A DNA stretch of 64,000 nt from Desulfogranum marinum (GTDB lineage Bacteria > Desulfobacterota > Desulfobulbia > Desulfobulbales > Desulfobulbaceae), in NCBI RefSeq assembly GCF_016918565.1, contig NZ_JAFFQD010000012.1:54451-118450 (forward strand), read 5' to 3'. A program made the position numbers and the translations under genes. How positions within the stretch are numbered: position 1 is the first letter of the stretch; each line of letters opens with the position of its first letter. Of this stretch, positions 34,359-42,736 are shown piece by piece. Under the pieces are notes generated by a model that saw only the letters and a list, made by a program, of their open reading frames with translations, was not told where the DNA came from and ran no database searches.

Positions 34359-35084
34359 TCATATATCAGTGAGCATATAATCTACCGTGGTGACAACCCT
34401 GATTATTTTACGGTAAGGACTGTTTCGGTCACGGTCGACGATTGAGAAAATGCCTTGGCGAGCATTTCTGATTTTGCCGACAGCACTTCCAGAATCACGG
34501 GCAAATTGTTCTGCAGCTTTACGGGCACCCTCAGTTGCCTCCCGAATCATATCCGGTTTGATGCTGTTGAGGGTGGTATACAGGAATTCCGGCCGCATCT
34601 GATATTGGTCTCCGGTCAAAACGATCCCCTGTTTGATCAGCTCGCTTGATTTACCCATCAGCTGACGAACCAGCTCAACATTTTCAGAGCGTACCGTCAA
34701 GGTAGCCCGGGCAAGGTAGCGATACTGACGCTGCTGGTTGGCAGGGTTGTATTTTCTTGCCTGAAAGTCGGTGATGTCCGGAGGGTTGGCGGTGATATTG
34801 GTCGGCTGAATGCCGCGCGAGGTCAGAAAAGTGGTCACTGCGGCCTGTCTTTTCTGCATTATTTCATAAAGTCCGGCCAGCTCATTGCCTGCTTCGGCAA
34901 AGGAAAGCGGCCAGATTACCAGGTTGGCATCGACCTCCCTTTCTGCCAGGCCTTTAACCGTGACATAGCGGTCAGCATCTTTAAAGGAAAGGAGAGCTTT
35001 ACCGCTGACAAAAGCAGCACCGATAAGGCCAAGTGCAATGAGGAGGCCGAGGATAAAAGCAGCTGTCGGACTGTTGGTGCGCAT
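34359..35084 (-). CDS. SIMPL-domain (DUF541) protein
   Basis: A 241-residue protein: an N-terminal membrane anchor or signal (AAFILGLLIALGLIGAAFVSGKALL), then RYVTVKGLAEREVDANLVIWPL, the typical beginning of SIMPL/DUF541 proteins (oxidative-stress defence family), with RQAAVTTFL and later NAARQG...RKIIRVVTTVDYML. The function is not known; envelope location is inferred. AAGGAG lies ten bases before the ATG. Confidence 0.85.
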   Translation of the reverse strand: MRTNSPTAAFILGLLIALGLIGAAFVSGKALLSFKDADRYVTVKGLAEREVDANLVIWPLSFAEAGNELAGLYEIMQKRQAAVTTFLTSRGIQPTNITANPPDITDFQARKYNPANQQRQYRYLARATLTVRSENVELVRQLMGKSSELIKQGIVLTGDQYQMRPEFLYTTLNSIKPDMIREATEGARKAAEQFARDSGSAVGKIRNARQGIFSIVDRDRNSPYRKIIRVVTTVDYMLTDI

Positions 35085-35141
35085 GAGGACGCTTCTCCTT
35101 ACTATTACAATGTACCCTAAAAGATTATATTGCTTGTCAGG

Positions 35142-35843
35142 CTACAGGGCTGTGCCAATTTCTTGTTGCATAGCAGCGATAACCTGCTGTGGATTATCGG
35201 CATCTCGGATAGGTCGGCCAACGACCAGGTAATCGGCACCGTCTGCGATGGCCTTGCCTGGAGTGGCAATGCGCTGCTGGTCATTGGCGGCAGAACCGGC
35301 AGGGCGTATACCCGGCGTGACCATAATGAAATCCTGCCCCAGTTTTTTCCTGAGTGCTGCTGCTTCCCTGGCGGAACAGACAATACCGTGGCTACCGCAG
35401 GCAAGCACTGCTGCTGAGCGTTGTGCAACCAACTGGTCAACCGTTCCCTGAAAATGAAGCTCTTTCAGGTGTTCCTCTCCCATGCTGGTCAACACAGTCA
35501 CTGCAAGAATGTTTATATCGGTGCCGGCTGCTAGAGCGGCTTCCACAACCGGAGTGTAACCATGCACCGTGGTCAGGGCGACCCCTCTGTCCGCAAACTG
35601 TTTTACAGCGAGAGTGACAGTGGCAGGTATGTCGTAGAGTTTGAGATCGAGCATCACCTTGTTGCCCCGGCCTATAATATGATCAATGACCGACCAGCCA
35701 CCGGCAAAAAAAAGTTGCAGGCCAACCTTGAAAAACTTGATTTGATCATCAAGCTGTTCAACCAGGGCAGCCGCTTGTGTCGGATCAGCCACATCCAGCG
35801 CAAAAATGATCCTTTCATTGAGTGGAATGTGCTGATTTTTCAT
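35142..35843 (-). CDS. pyrF: Orotidine 5'-phosphate decarboxylase
   Basis: A 233-residue TIM-barrel enzyme of pyrimidine synthesis (OMP to UMP). ERIIFALDVADPTQAA opens the barrel; VMLDLKLYDIPATV carries the catalytic D-x-K-x-x-D; GIVCSAREAAALR and TPGIRP bind phosphate and pyrimidine. Its start overlaps the stop of the upstream 111-residue gene by four bases (ATGA), so the two are coupled. Confidence 0.95.
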   Translation of the reverse strand: MKNQHIPLNERIIFALDVADPTQAAALVEQLDDQIKFFKVGLQLFFAGGWSVIDHIIGRGNKVMLDLKLYDIPATVTLAVKQFADRGVALTTVHGYTPVVEAALAAGTDINILAVTVLTSMGEEHLKELHFQGTVDQLVAQRSAAVLACGSHGIVCSAREAAALRKKLGQDFIMVTPGIRPAGSAANDQQRIATPGKAIADGADYLVVGRPIRDADNPQQVIAAMQQEIGTAL

Positions 35844-36172
35844 GCAGCGATCATCTCCTCTGTGAGCATACGATCAGCAAAGTCGAGAACAAACTGTCGT
35901 TGGGCCGGCGTTGCCTGGGCGATACAGGAGCAATGCATATTGCTTGCACTGCGAACGAGCAATTCAAATTTTATAGAGCCTTCTTCCAAAATGACTGAAA
36001 AGTAGAAAGGGCCGCAGTCATCATGACCGATCTGCTTTTCGCCCAAGAGGTCCGGTGGTACCTCCAGGAAGAATACCCCTTCCAGGGAACCGGGTTTAAG
36101 AGATCGTTTGAGATAACTGTCAAGGTTGTCTTTCTCAAGAAAAGAAAGTTCATCAATCATGAAATATCGCAT
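35840..36172 (-). CDS. Conserved hypothetical protein coupled to pyrF
   Basis: A 110-residue protein from ATG 36172 (AAGGAAAACC upstream; a start 15 codons earlier is weaker). Sequence MRYFMIDELSFLEKDNLDSYLKR, then FFLEVPPDLL and FELLVRSASNMHCSCIAQATPAQR. I do not recognise it. It is acidic-amphipathic and lacks signals or membrane segments. The four-base overlap with pyrF indicates joint translation. Confidence 0.6.
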   Translation of the reverse strand: MRYFMIDELSFLEKDNLDSYLKRSLKPGSLEGVFFLEVPPDLLGEKQIGHDDCGPFYFSVILEEGSIKFELLVRSASNMHCSCIAQATPAQRQFVLDFADRMLTEEMIAA

Positions 36173-36375
36173 GGTTTTCCTTAAAGCTTTTTTATATTTG
36201 AAAAAAGTCGTCCGCAAGTGATAAAGGGTGCGAATTACGTCACGGCTTTTTGTCAGAGTTGGTCATTGTTCTTCTTGAGTTTGCCCTGCTCTTCTATCAC
36301 TGTCATGGAGTAGTACGTTGGTGTCTAGAGCAAAGCGTTTTGCAGGCATAGAGCGGTTGCTGATCAGATTGGCTT

Positions 36376-37485
36376 CTAGAGATCAAGAAAGGTCGTGTCT
36401 TTGTTGAGCAGTTCATAGCCGTTCTTTTTGACGATAACCATGTTTTCCAAGCGGATACCGCCCCACTCCGGCAGGTAGATTCCCGGCTCAACCGTCACTA
36501 CCATGCCTGTCTTGAGTTTTTTGCGGCTCATGGGGGAGAGTCGCGGCTCTTCATGAACGGCAATGCCTACACCGTGACCAAGACTATGCTGAAAGGCCTT
36601 GCCGTAACCTGCGTCCTTGATGACCTGCCGTGCCGCCTGGTCAACATCTTTGCAGCTTGCACCACTGCGGATAGCCTTCATGCCGGCAAGTTGAGCCTTG
36701 CGTACAATTCGCACTCTGTTTTTGAAGGTGGAATCCGGCTTGCCGGCGATAAAGGTACGGGTCATGTCTGAACAGTACCCCTTGTAAATCAGGCCCATGT
36801 CAATCAGTACCAGCTGCCCTGTTTCAAGGACTTTGTCTGTTGGGACGGCATGGGGTTTGGCCGCGTTGGTTCCAAAGGCGACAATGGTGTCAAAACTCGG
36901 TTTTTCCGCACCCAATTCGTGCATGGTCAGATCAATTGCCAAGGCAACTTCCCGTTCGCTCATACCCGGTTCAATACTATTGGACACCATTTTGAAAACC
37001 TGTTCATTCAACCGGGTGGATTCGCGAAGTAGTTCCAGCTCTTCTTCGGATTTGATGATCCGCATCCGCTCGATCATCTCGCTAACCGGCTTGAGAGTGA
37101 TGCCGGTTTTTTCAGCCATTTTCGAAAGGCTGGCTGCTGTGGAATGAAGCGTGTAGTTGCTCTCAAAGCCAAGGGTCGCAACATCCAGTGAAGGCAGTAG
37201 TTTTTTAAGCAGCTTAATAGGGCCTTTGGGATAATTTTGTACCTGGTAGCCTTGAGCCTCCTCTTCAGCCTGCAAGGTAAAACGGGAATCTGTGAGCAGG
37301 TGGGGTTTACCGCTGCTGGGGATGAGCAATATGCCGGATGTCTCCTGGATGCCATGGTCACCGGCCGTGTATCCACTGAGGTAGCGTCTGTTTTCCGGTT
37401 GGGTGACAAGCAGAGCGTCTATCTTTTCTTTTTTTAAGGTCTTCTGGAGTTTTTCTACCCGTTGAAGATGAGATCGTTTGTCCAT
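36376..37485 (-). CDS. M24-family Xaa-Pro aminopeptidase (PepP/PepQ-like)
   Basis: A 369-residue M24 metallopeptidase. The N-terminal domain ends with ERMRIIKSEEELELL; the pita-bread domain has the dimetal ligands D, D, H, E, E in VLIDMGLIYKGYCSDMTRTF, HSLGHGVGIAVHEEPRL and VVTVEPGIYLPEWGGIRLEN. It removes N-terminal residues before proline. ATG 37485 is used, two codons after a GTG that overlaps the preceding gene's stop; either is possible. It is coupled to the upstream 195-residue gene. Confidence 0.92.
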   Translation of the reverse strand: MDKRSHLQRVEKLQKTLKKEKIDALLVTQPENRRYLSGYTAGDHGIQETSGILLIPSSGKPHLLTDSRFTLQAEEEAQGYQVQNYPKGPIKLLKKLLPSLDVATLGFESNYTLHSTAASLSKMAEKTGITLKPVSEMIERMRIIKSEEELELLRESTRLNEQVFKMVSNSIEPGMSEREVALAIDLTMHELGAEKPSFDTIVAFGTNAAKPHAVPTDKVLETGQLVLIDMGLIYKGYCSDMTRTFIAGKPDSTFKNRVRIVRKAQLAGMKAIRSGASCKDVDQAARQVIKDAGYGKAFQHSLGHGVGIAVHEEPRLSPMSRKKLKTGMVVTVEPGIYLPEWGGIRLENMVIVKKNGYELLNKDTTFLDL

Positions 37486-37487
37486 TA

Positions 37488-38075
37488 TCACACACCGAGT
37501 CGTTGTTTGAGTTGCTCGCGGTATTGGTTCAGGGCCTGCTCGTATTGCCCGTTGAGATCGCCCTCAATGCGTGCCCACTCTTCTTTGAATTGGGGCTCAA
37601 GGGTTGGGTCGATTTGCAACCCCTCTGATGACATTCCTTTTTGGGCCAGCATTTGTTCGATCTGCATCTGTACCTGTCCCTTGAGTTGCTCGTAATACTG
37701 CTCTCTGTGTTTTCCGTACTGGCCGGTAATACTTTGCAGCTCACCGCACATTGCTGCAAGGTCACTTGCCCCGCCTCCTAGTTCGATGATGCCTTTGAGG
37801 GCGGTGTCGATACGCTTGGTTGCCTCTTCATCGCGGGCAAGGAAAACGTTACGCAGTAGCACCTCAAGCATACCCTTGCGGATGGAGTTTTGCTGTGGTT
37901 CTGGCTGTTGATCAAGGGTTTCGGTCAATGGTGCTGCCTGTGTGTTGAGAAATTCGGCAGCCAGTTGCATCCCTTTTTTATGGGAAGCATCCTGCTCCAT
38001 TTCGTCGGATGTGGCCATGCCCATACGGGCGGCTCTTTCCATTACCAGGTCCATGGTGGATTTAATTTCAGCCAT
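37488..38075 (-). CDS. Conserved hypothetical helical protein
   Basis: A 195-residue, strongly helical, charged protein without signal or membrane segments: MAEIKSTMDLVMERAARMGM at the start, GGASDLAAMCGELQSITGQYG in the middle and a coiled-coil-like EQALNQYREQLKQRL end. I do not recognise a characterised family. AAGGAG lies ten bases before the ATG, and its stop overlaps or abuts the aminopeptidase start, so it is the first gene of a pair. Confidence 0.65.
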   Translation of the reverse strand: MAEIKSTMDLVMERAARMGMATSDEMEQDASHKKGMQLAAEFLNTQAAPLTETLDQQPEPQQNSIRKGMLEVLLRNVFLARDEEATKRIDTALKGIIELGGGASDLAAMCGELQSITGQYGKHREQYYEQLKGQVQMQIEQMLAQKGMSSEGLQIDPTLEPQFKEEWARIEGDLNGQYEQALNQYREQLKQRLGV

Positions 38076-38112
38076 TATGTATAAACTCCTTGTTTAAGTA
38101 GAGGGGATTTCT

Positions 38113-38287
38113 GAGTCTGTTGATTTACTAGGATCTTCGTTCAAGGTCAGGTAAGCGAAGCCTCCGAGGCATGATGAAAAAAATTGCCGCAGGTATGTAT
38201 CTGATATTCCAGTGATTGTTTTTCATTATACGAGCTAAACGCTAGACTCCGAGAAATTGGGCGGAAAGACAGTAAGTCAACGGGGTC
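38113..38287. repeat. MITE family B, copy B1 (175 bp)
   Basis: Ends are inverted: GAGTCTGTTGATTTACT at left, AGTAAGTCAACGGGGTC at right. The internal CGTTCAAGGTCAGGTAAGCG and AAGCCTCCGAGGCATGATG segments are identical to copy B2 at 39.9 kb. It lies in the 3' intergenic space of rsmB. No coding capacity. Confidence 0.7.
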
Positions 38288-38324
38288 ATGTCTGGCGAAC
38301 GATTATAAGCATTGTTGGCCTAAA

Positions 38325-39734
38325 CTACAAGGCAGGAGCGTACTGGAGAGCCGCTGCAAAAAAACCGTCGTTGGTGGGTGTTGGCAGTGGTTTGAAAAGG
38401 CCTTGTGCATCAACAAAGCAATGAGCGGTTGCAGGGAGCAAAGTACGTGCATCCACGATGGAATAGTTTGGTGTGGCAGCCAGGAAACGGGCGATGTTTT
38501 CCTCATCCTCCTCCGGCTCCATTGAACAGGTCGCATAGACCAAGATACCGCCAGGGTTGAGCAGTGATGCACCAATGGTAAGCAGCTGTATTTGATTTTT
38601 TTGGAGCTCAGCAATGTCTGATGGGCATCGATTCCAGCGGATGTCGGGGTGGCGGCGAATCACACCGGTACCGGAGCAGGGGACATCGAGCAGGATGGCG
38701 TCAAACCCCTGCGGGCGAGTTGCCGCAAATGCCTCCAGGCTTGATTGGACAATGGTCGTTTGTTGATTGAGCTGCAAGCGAGTGAGGTTCTCAAGGAGCA
38801 GGTTTGCACGTCGTTGGTCTGGTTCAACGGCTATTATTTCCCCATGGTCAGCTACCAGTTGTGCAAGGTGACTGGTTTTTCCTCCTAAACCTGCACAACC
38901 ATCCAATATTCGATTTTTATCATGGAGTGAGCCTAGCAATACCGTGGCGAGTTGCGCTGATTCATCTTGTACCTGGAAGGCGCCTTGCGGGAATCCGGGC
39001 AGGTCGGTCACCATTCCTGTGTAGGAAGGCAGGTGTATCCCCAGGTTACTGTGGGTACAGTTGACAGCTTCTATGTTTTGTTGGGTAAAAGCTGTTACAA
39101 GTTCGCCTCTTGGCATAACCCGGGTGTTTACCCGCAGAGTCAGCAGTGGTTCGGTATTGTTGAGGCGACAGATATCTTCGCTTTTTTTCTTGCCGAATTG
39201 GTGTTGCCATCTATCAATCATCCAACCTGGGTGGTTGAGGATTGGGTACCCTTTTGTTTGCGCTTGTTCAGGCGTGGGCAGGGCGTCTTTTTTGCGGGTC
39301 ACGTTTCGCAGGATGCCGTTGGCAAAACCCTGCAGCCAGCGAGGTTGTCCCGCATCTTTTAAGGTGTCGATTGTTGCATGCACAGCGGCGGATGGTGGAA
39401 TACGGTCCAGAAACAGGAGCTGATACACTCCTGTTTCAAGGGTAACCAACGTCCTTGGCTTCATTTTTTTCAAGGGGTGTTTGGAGAATTGCTCAATGAT
39501 GAAGTCTAGGTATTGTTTTTGGCGCAAAACGCCGTAGACAAGTGTTTTTGCAAAGCCTCTATCCCGCGGGGAAAGCTGTGTAGTCAGTTTGTTGAAAAAG
39601 CCATCAACCGGCGTATTCGCAGTCTGCCGGCCAAGGAGAATGTCAATGGCTGTTGCTCTTGCAGAGCTGTTTTTTGCTGTTTGAGTTTGTTGCTTACGGG
39701 ATGGAGATTTGCTTTTTCGGGGTTTGGATGTCAC
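38325..39734 (-). CDS. rsmB: 16S rRNA m5C967 methyltransferase RsmB
   Basis: A 469-residue protein with an N-terminal NusB-like helical RNA-binding domain (RATAIDILLGRQ, RDRGFAKTLVYGVLRQKQYLDFIIE) and a C-terminal SAM-dependent methyltransferase: GCAGLGGKTSHLAQL, IAVEPDQRRANLLLENL, DVPCSGTGVIRRHPDIRW and LVYATCSMEPEEDEENI, with the two conserved Cys. It starts with GTG and a weak ribosome binding site. Two copies of a MITE flank it (38.1 and 39.9 kb). Confidence 0.95.
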   Translation of the reverse strand: MTSKPRKSKSPSRKQQTQTAKNSSARATAIDILLGRQTANTPVDGFFNKLTTQLSPRDRGFAKTLVYGVLRQKQYLDFIIEQFSKHPLKKMKPRTLVTLETGVYQLLFLDRIPPSAAVHATIDTLKDAGQPRWLQGFANGILRNVTRKKDALPTPEQAQTKGYPILNHPGWMIDRWQHQFGKKKSEDICRLNNTEPLLTLRVNTRVMPRGELVTAFTQQNIEAVNCTHSNLGIHLPSYTGMVTDLPGFPQGAFQVQDESAQLATVLLGSLHDKNRILDGCAGLGGKTSHLAQLVADHGEIIAVEPDQRRANLLLENLTRLQLNQQTTIVQSSLEAFAATRPQGFDAILLDVPCSGTGVIRRHPDIRWNRCPSDIAELQKNQIQLLTIGASLLNPGGILVYATCSMEPEEDEENIARFLAATPNYSIVDARTLLPATAHCFVDAQGLFKPLPTPTNDGFFAAALQYAPAL

Positions 39735-39922
39735 GAAATTTCTACTCTTTGTTTGCTTATGGTGAGCGCTCCAATAAACGGCTTGTTGAAGGGCGAGTTA
39801 ACGAATTTGATACTTGCGTGAGTTATCTAGTTTGAGATGCCATTAAGTGCGTCAGTGATTTGTGAATCGTAGGCTAAGGCATCCCAGGGGGTAAAATTTT
39901 GATTCTAATCGGCGGTATAGAT
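39735..39922. other. rsmB upstream region
   Basis: Contains the promoter region of rsmB; no gene is seen before the MITE. Confidence 0.35.
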
Positions 39923-40096
39923 GAGTCTGTTGATTTGCTGGAATTTTCGTTCAAGGTCAGGTAAGCGAAGCCTCCGAGGCATGATGAAAAAATAACCGTA
40001 TGCATATAGTTGATATCGGAGTCTACGCTTCCCTCTGAGGATTGTTTTTTAACATAACCAAGAGATTGGGAGAAAAGGCAGTAGATCAACCGGCTC
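39923..40096. repeat. MITE family B, copy B2 (174 bp)
   Basis: Left end GAGTCTGTTGATTTGCTG, right end CAGTAGATCAACCGGCTC, inverted repeats of each other. The internal CGTTCAAGGTCAGGTAAGCG, CCTCCGAGGCATGATGAAAA is shared with B1. It contains a CGGAGTCTACGCTT motif seen in other repeats in the window. Confidence 0.72.
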
Positions 40097-40128
40097 AGAG
40101 ATGGGACAGGTATTATTAGACCTATGAC

Positions 40129-41722
40129 CTACTGGTCCAAAACCTCCCTGACGGCAATAGCTATTTTTTCTCTCGTAACCGGTTTCATTATAAATTTTCT
40201 AATCCCTATTCCTTGGGCTTTTTTTTCTGAAAGCATAGAACTATATCCTGTGCACAGGATTATGGGAATTTCAGGCCGAATTTTTAACATTTCAATTGCT
40301 AATTCTTCCCCTGTAAGGTGAGGCATGGTCTGATCGGTAATAATAACATCATATTTTTCCGGGGAGGCCCGGAAAGCATCCAGTCCTGCTTTGCTGCTGG
40401 TTGTACTCACGACTGTATACCCAAGTTCCTCTAGAATTTCTTTATACATAAAAACGAGATTTTCCTCATCATCAACAACCAAGATTTTTTCATTGCCGGT
40501 GAGGACAGTCTTCTTCGTTTCCGAATCAAATGGAACAGGGGGGGGGGCTAACAACTGGAAAATAAATGTAAAATTCGCTTCCCTTGCCCAGTTGACTTTT
40601 TACGTGAATGTGCCCTCCAAAACTTTTAACGATTCCATGGACTATGGCCAAGCCCATGCCACTACCTTTGCCGAATTCTTTTGTTGTGAAATAAGGCTCA
40701 AAAATAGATTTGAGCTGACTTTTTTCAATACCACAACCAGTATCTGTGACCACCAGTTCAACACACGGTCCTTCAGGTATATTGGGTTTATCTACCAGGT
40801 CAGAAGGTTTCAAAATAATTTCTTGTAGCTTAACTGTTAATATTCCTTTTTCAGCTTCCATCGCGTGCAAGGCATTTGTGCAGAGATTTACAAGAATTTG
40901 ATGGATACCGATTGGACTGGCCAGAATAATTCCACAATCTGGGTCAATTTTTTGCTGGATTTCTATTGTTGCAGGCAAAGTTGAGCGAAGCAGCTTGAGC
41001 GCCTCTTGCACAGAAGGAGATGGATTCATAGGACAGGCATCTTGATCTTTTCTGCCGAAGGCCAAAATCTGCTGTATCAATTCGGCCGCCCTCTCACAGC
41101 CCCGGAGGATTGGTTCTAGATACCTGTTTAAGTCACTTGAGGGTGGAATTTGTAGTTGGAGAAGTGAGGTGTACCCTGTAATAGTTTGCAGGATATTGTT
41201 AAAATCATGAGCCATGCCGCCTGCCAACTGACCGATCGCATCCATTTTCTGAGTGTGCAATAGCTGCGCTTCAAGCTTCCTTTGTTGCTGATCCGCCTCT
41301 TTCTGAGCAGTTATGTCTTTAATAATACAATACGTTTGCTGAAATTGACCATGGGCGGTTGTGCCCACCCTTCCATCAAGGTTGACGAACAGAAGAGAAC
41401 CATCTTTTTTTACCATTTCAAATTCAAAGCCAAGTATTTCACCTATCGCTTTGAGTTTGGGGAAGTTTTTTGTAAAGTGTTCCTGCCAGTCAGGGGCTAG
41501 AAACTCTCCAAAATTCTTACCAATGACCTCCTCCCTTGAATAACCTAAAATATCTAACCAGGCTTGGTTTGTCTCTATGAGGCAGCCATTTTCATCCAGG
41601 GATTGATATCCTAAAGGAGAGCGATCATAGAGTTCCCTTAGATATCTATTTTCTTCGCCCAAACGCTCTCTTTCGCTTTCAAGTTCTGCCATTCGTGATT
41701 TTAGATCTTCAAGCTCAGACAA
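40129..41722 (-). pseudogene. Hybrid sensor histidine kinase (PAS-HisKA-HATPase-REC), split by a 10-C homopolymer
   Basis: Two adjacent frames make one hybrid kinase. The upstream part (TTG 41722, AAGGAGG seven bases upstream) has an N-terminal coiled coil, a PAS domain (~30-140), HisKA (GGMAHDFNNIL) and HATPase (NLCTNALHAM, DTGCGI, GKGSGMGLAIV), ending at 40526. The downstream part has a receiver domain (KILVVDDEENLVFMYKEIL, DVIITDQTMP, KPVTREKIA). They join at C10 (40538-40547). With nine C the frame continues as VSPPPVPFDSETKK, a complete ~530-residue protein. Either sequencing error, or phase variation by slippage that switches the receiver on and off. No membrane segments: cytosolic. Confidence 0.88.
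40538..40547 (-). other. Ten-cytosine homopolymer in the hybrid kinase gene
   Basis: A run of ten G on the plus strand (C on the coding strand) is flanked by TTAG and TGTTCC. One base fewer restores a single kinase-receiver frame; ten truncates the protein shortly after the ATPase domain. Long homopolymers like this are typical of phase-variable genes but also of base-calling errors. Confidence 0.8.
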
Positions 41723-41867
41723 TAGCAGTCCTCCTTAGGAATTGTGAGGCATCACAACGAGTTGTAAAATAATTTGGTAGTGTCGTACCCGGGACTCGAT
41801 AAAGGACAGAGACTGTCATGCTTCTGCATTTTTTTAGGCAGGACAATCAATATTTTACGCATTCATA

Positions 41868-42130
41868 TCACTCGATAAATAGTTTCTCATCCATATTCAT
41901 TGCACTACGTTCAATTTCAAATCCCAATGCCTTGGCGTTATCTTTATGAAAGCTTTTCCACTTTTTTGCCGCCTCTTCTGATACTCTAGCGAAGTTTTTA
42001 CGAGTTATTTTGTCTTCTTGGATTCTTTGCAGCTATGTCGACCAGCAAATTTTACGAGGCTCATTCCTTGTAACTTCAGGAGGCGAATCTAACCAGTTAA
42101 CATATTCTAAAGTTGGCTTGTGGGTTCATG
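41868..42130 (-). pseudogene. Decayed gene fragment, unrecognised
   Basis: On the minus strand a protein-like frame with internal stop codons runs from about 42130 to TGA 41868: LEYVNWLDSPPEV, then a stop, then KITRKNFARVSEEAAKKWKSF and ALGFEIERSAMN. Codon composition and the long open second half (from ~42025) suggest the end of a former gene. The family is not recognised. Confidence 0.4.
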
Positions 42131-42472
42131 GCATTATCCCCTCCGCTATTGTGGATCTTTTTACACTCCTCTCTCTGGGTAAGTTACTCCACTGCTAAAA
42201 AAAAACGACAGCTTTATCTTGTCGCTGTATCAATTGTTTACTTCAAGTCGACCTGACAAAGAACAACACTGCTACATCATGGCAACGTTGAGATAATAGT
42301 GATTGTCGCAACCTCGTCTGGTAAGCATCAGATGTCAGTGTGCGGCCTGCAAAGGAGATGCTTTTTCTTGCTCATGAAAGGCAAGCTTCACTTCCACGTC
42401 CCATTCCCCTGTCCAGGTTACTACCCAGAGTGCTGCGAAGAATTTTGTAATGGCAAGGTTAATTGCTCAAAC
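42131..42472. other. Intergenic region upstream of the chemotaxis protein gene
   Basis: No gene with support. A plus-strand frame at 42299-42595 is Cys-rich but without ribosome binding site or family match. Confidence 0.4.
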
Positions 42473-42596
42473 GTTACTATTCAGCAGCATTCCAACTTTC
42501 CACGATCTGCCCCCCAAGCTTGCCGATGTATCGAAGTCGGATCTTATCTGCTAATCGGTCAGCTTGTGAACATTTGGAGCACTACTGAACAGTAAC
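42473..42596. repeat. MITE family C, copy C1 (124 bp)
   Basis: Terminal inverted repeats GTTACTATTCAGCAG (left) and CTACTGAACAGTAAC (right). The interior (CTAATCGGTCAGCTTGTGAA, ATTTGGAGCACT) is shared with copy C2 at 50.6 kb, about 80% identical. Not coding. It lies 140 bp before the MCP gene. Confidence 0.65.
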
Positions 42597-42736
42597 AGTT
42601 CGCAGTAGATTGTCAGTTTTTAGATCTTCGCTGAAGTTACGTTTCATTAAAAATAATTTCCTATCTCAATTTTTTTACGATAGCATCTACCTATGAAGCG
42701 TAGTTCATGTTTACTAGGAAATATAAAGGTTTTTTT

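Noticed and set aside
42299..42595. A 98-codon plus-strand Cys-rich frame.
   Set aside because: Its 3' third lies in MITE C1, it has no ribosome binding site and no homology that I recognise.
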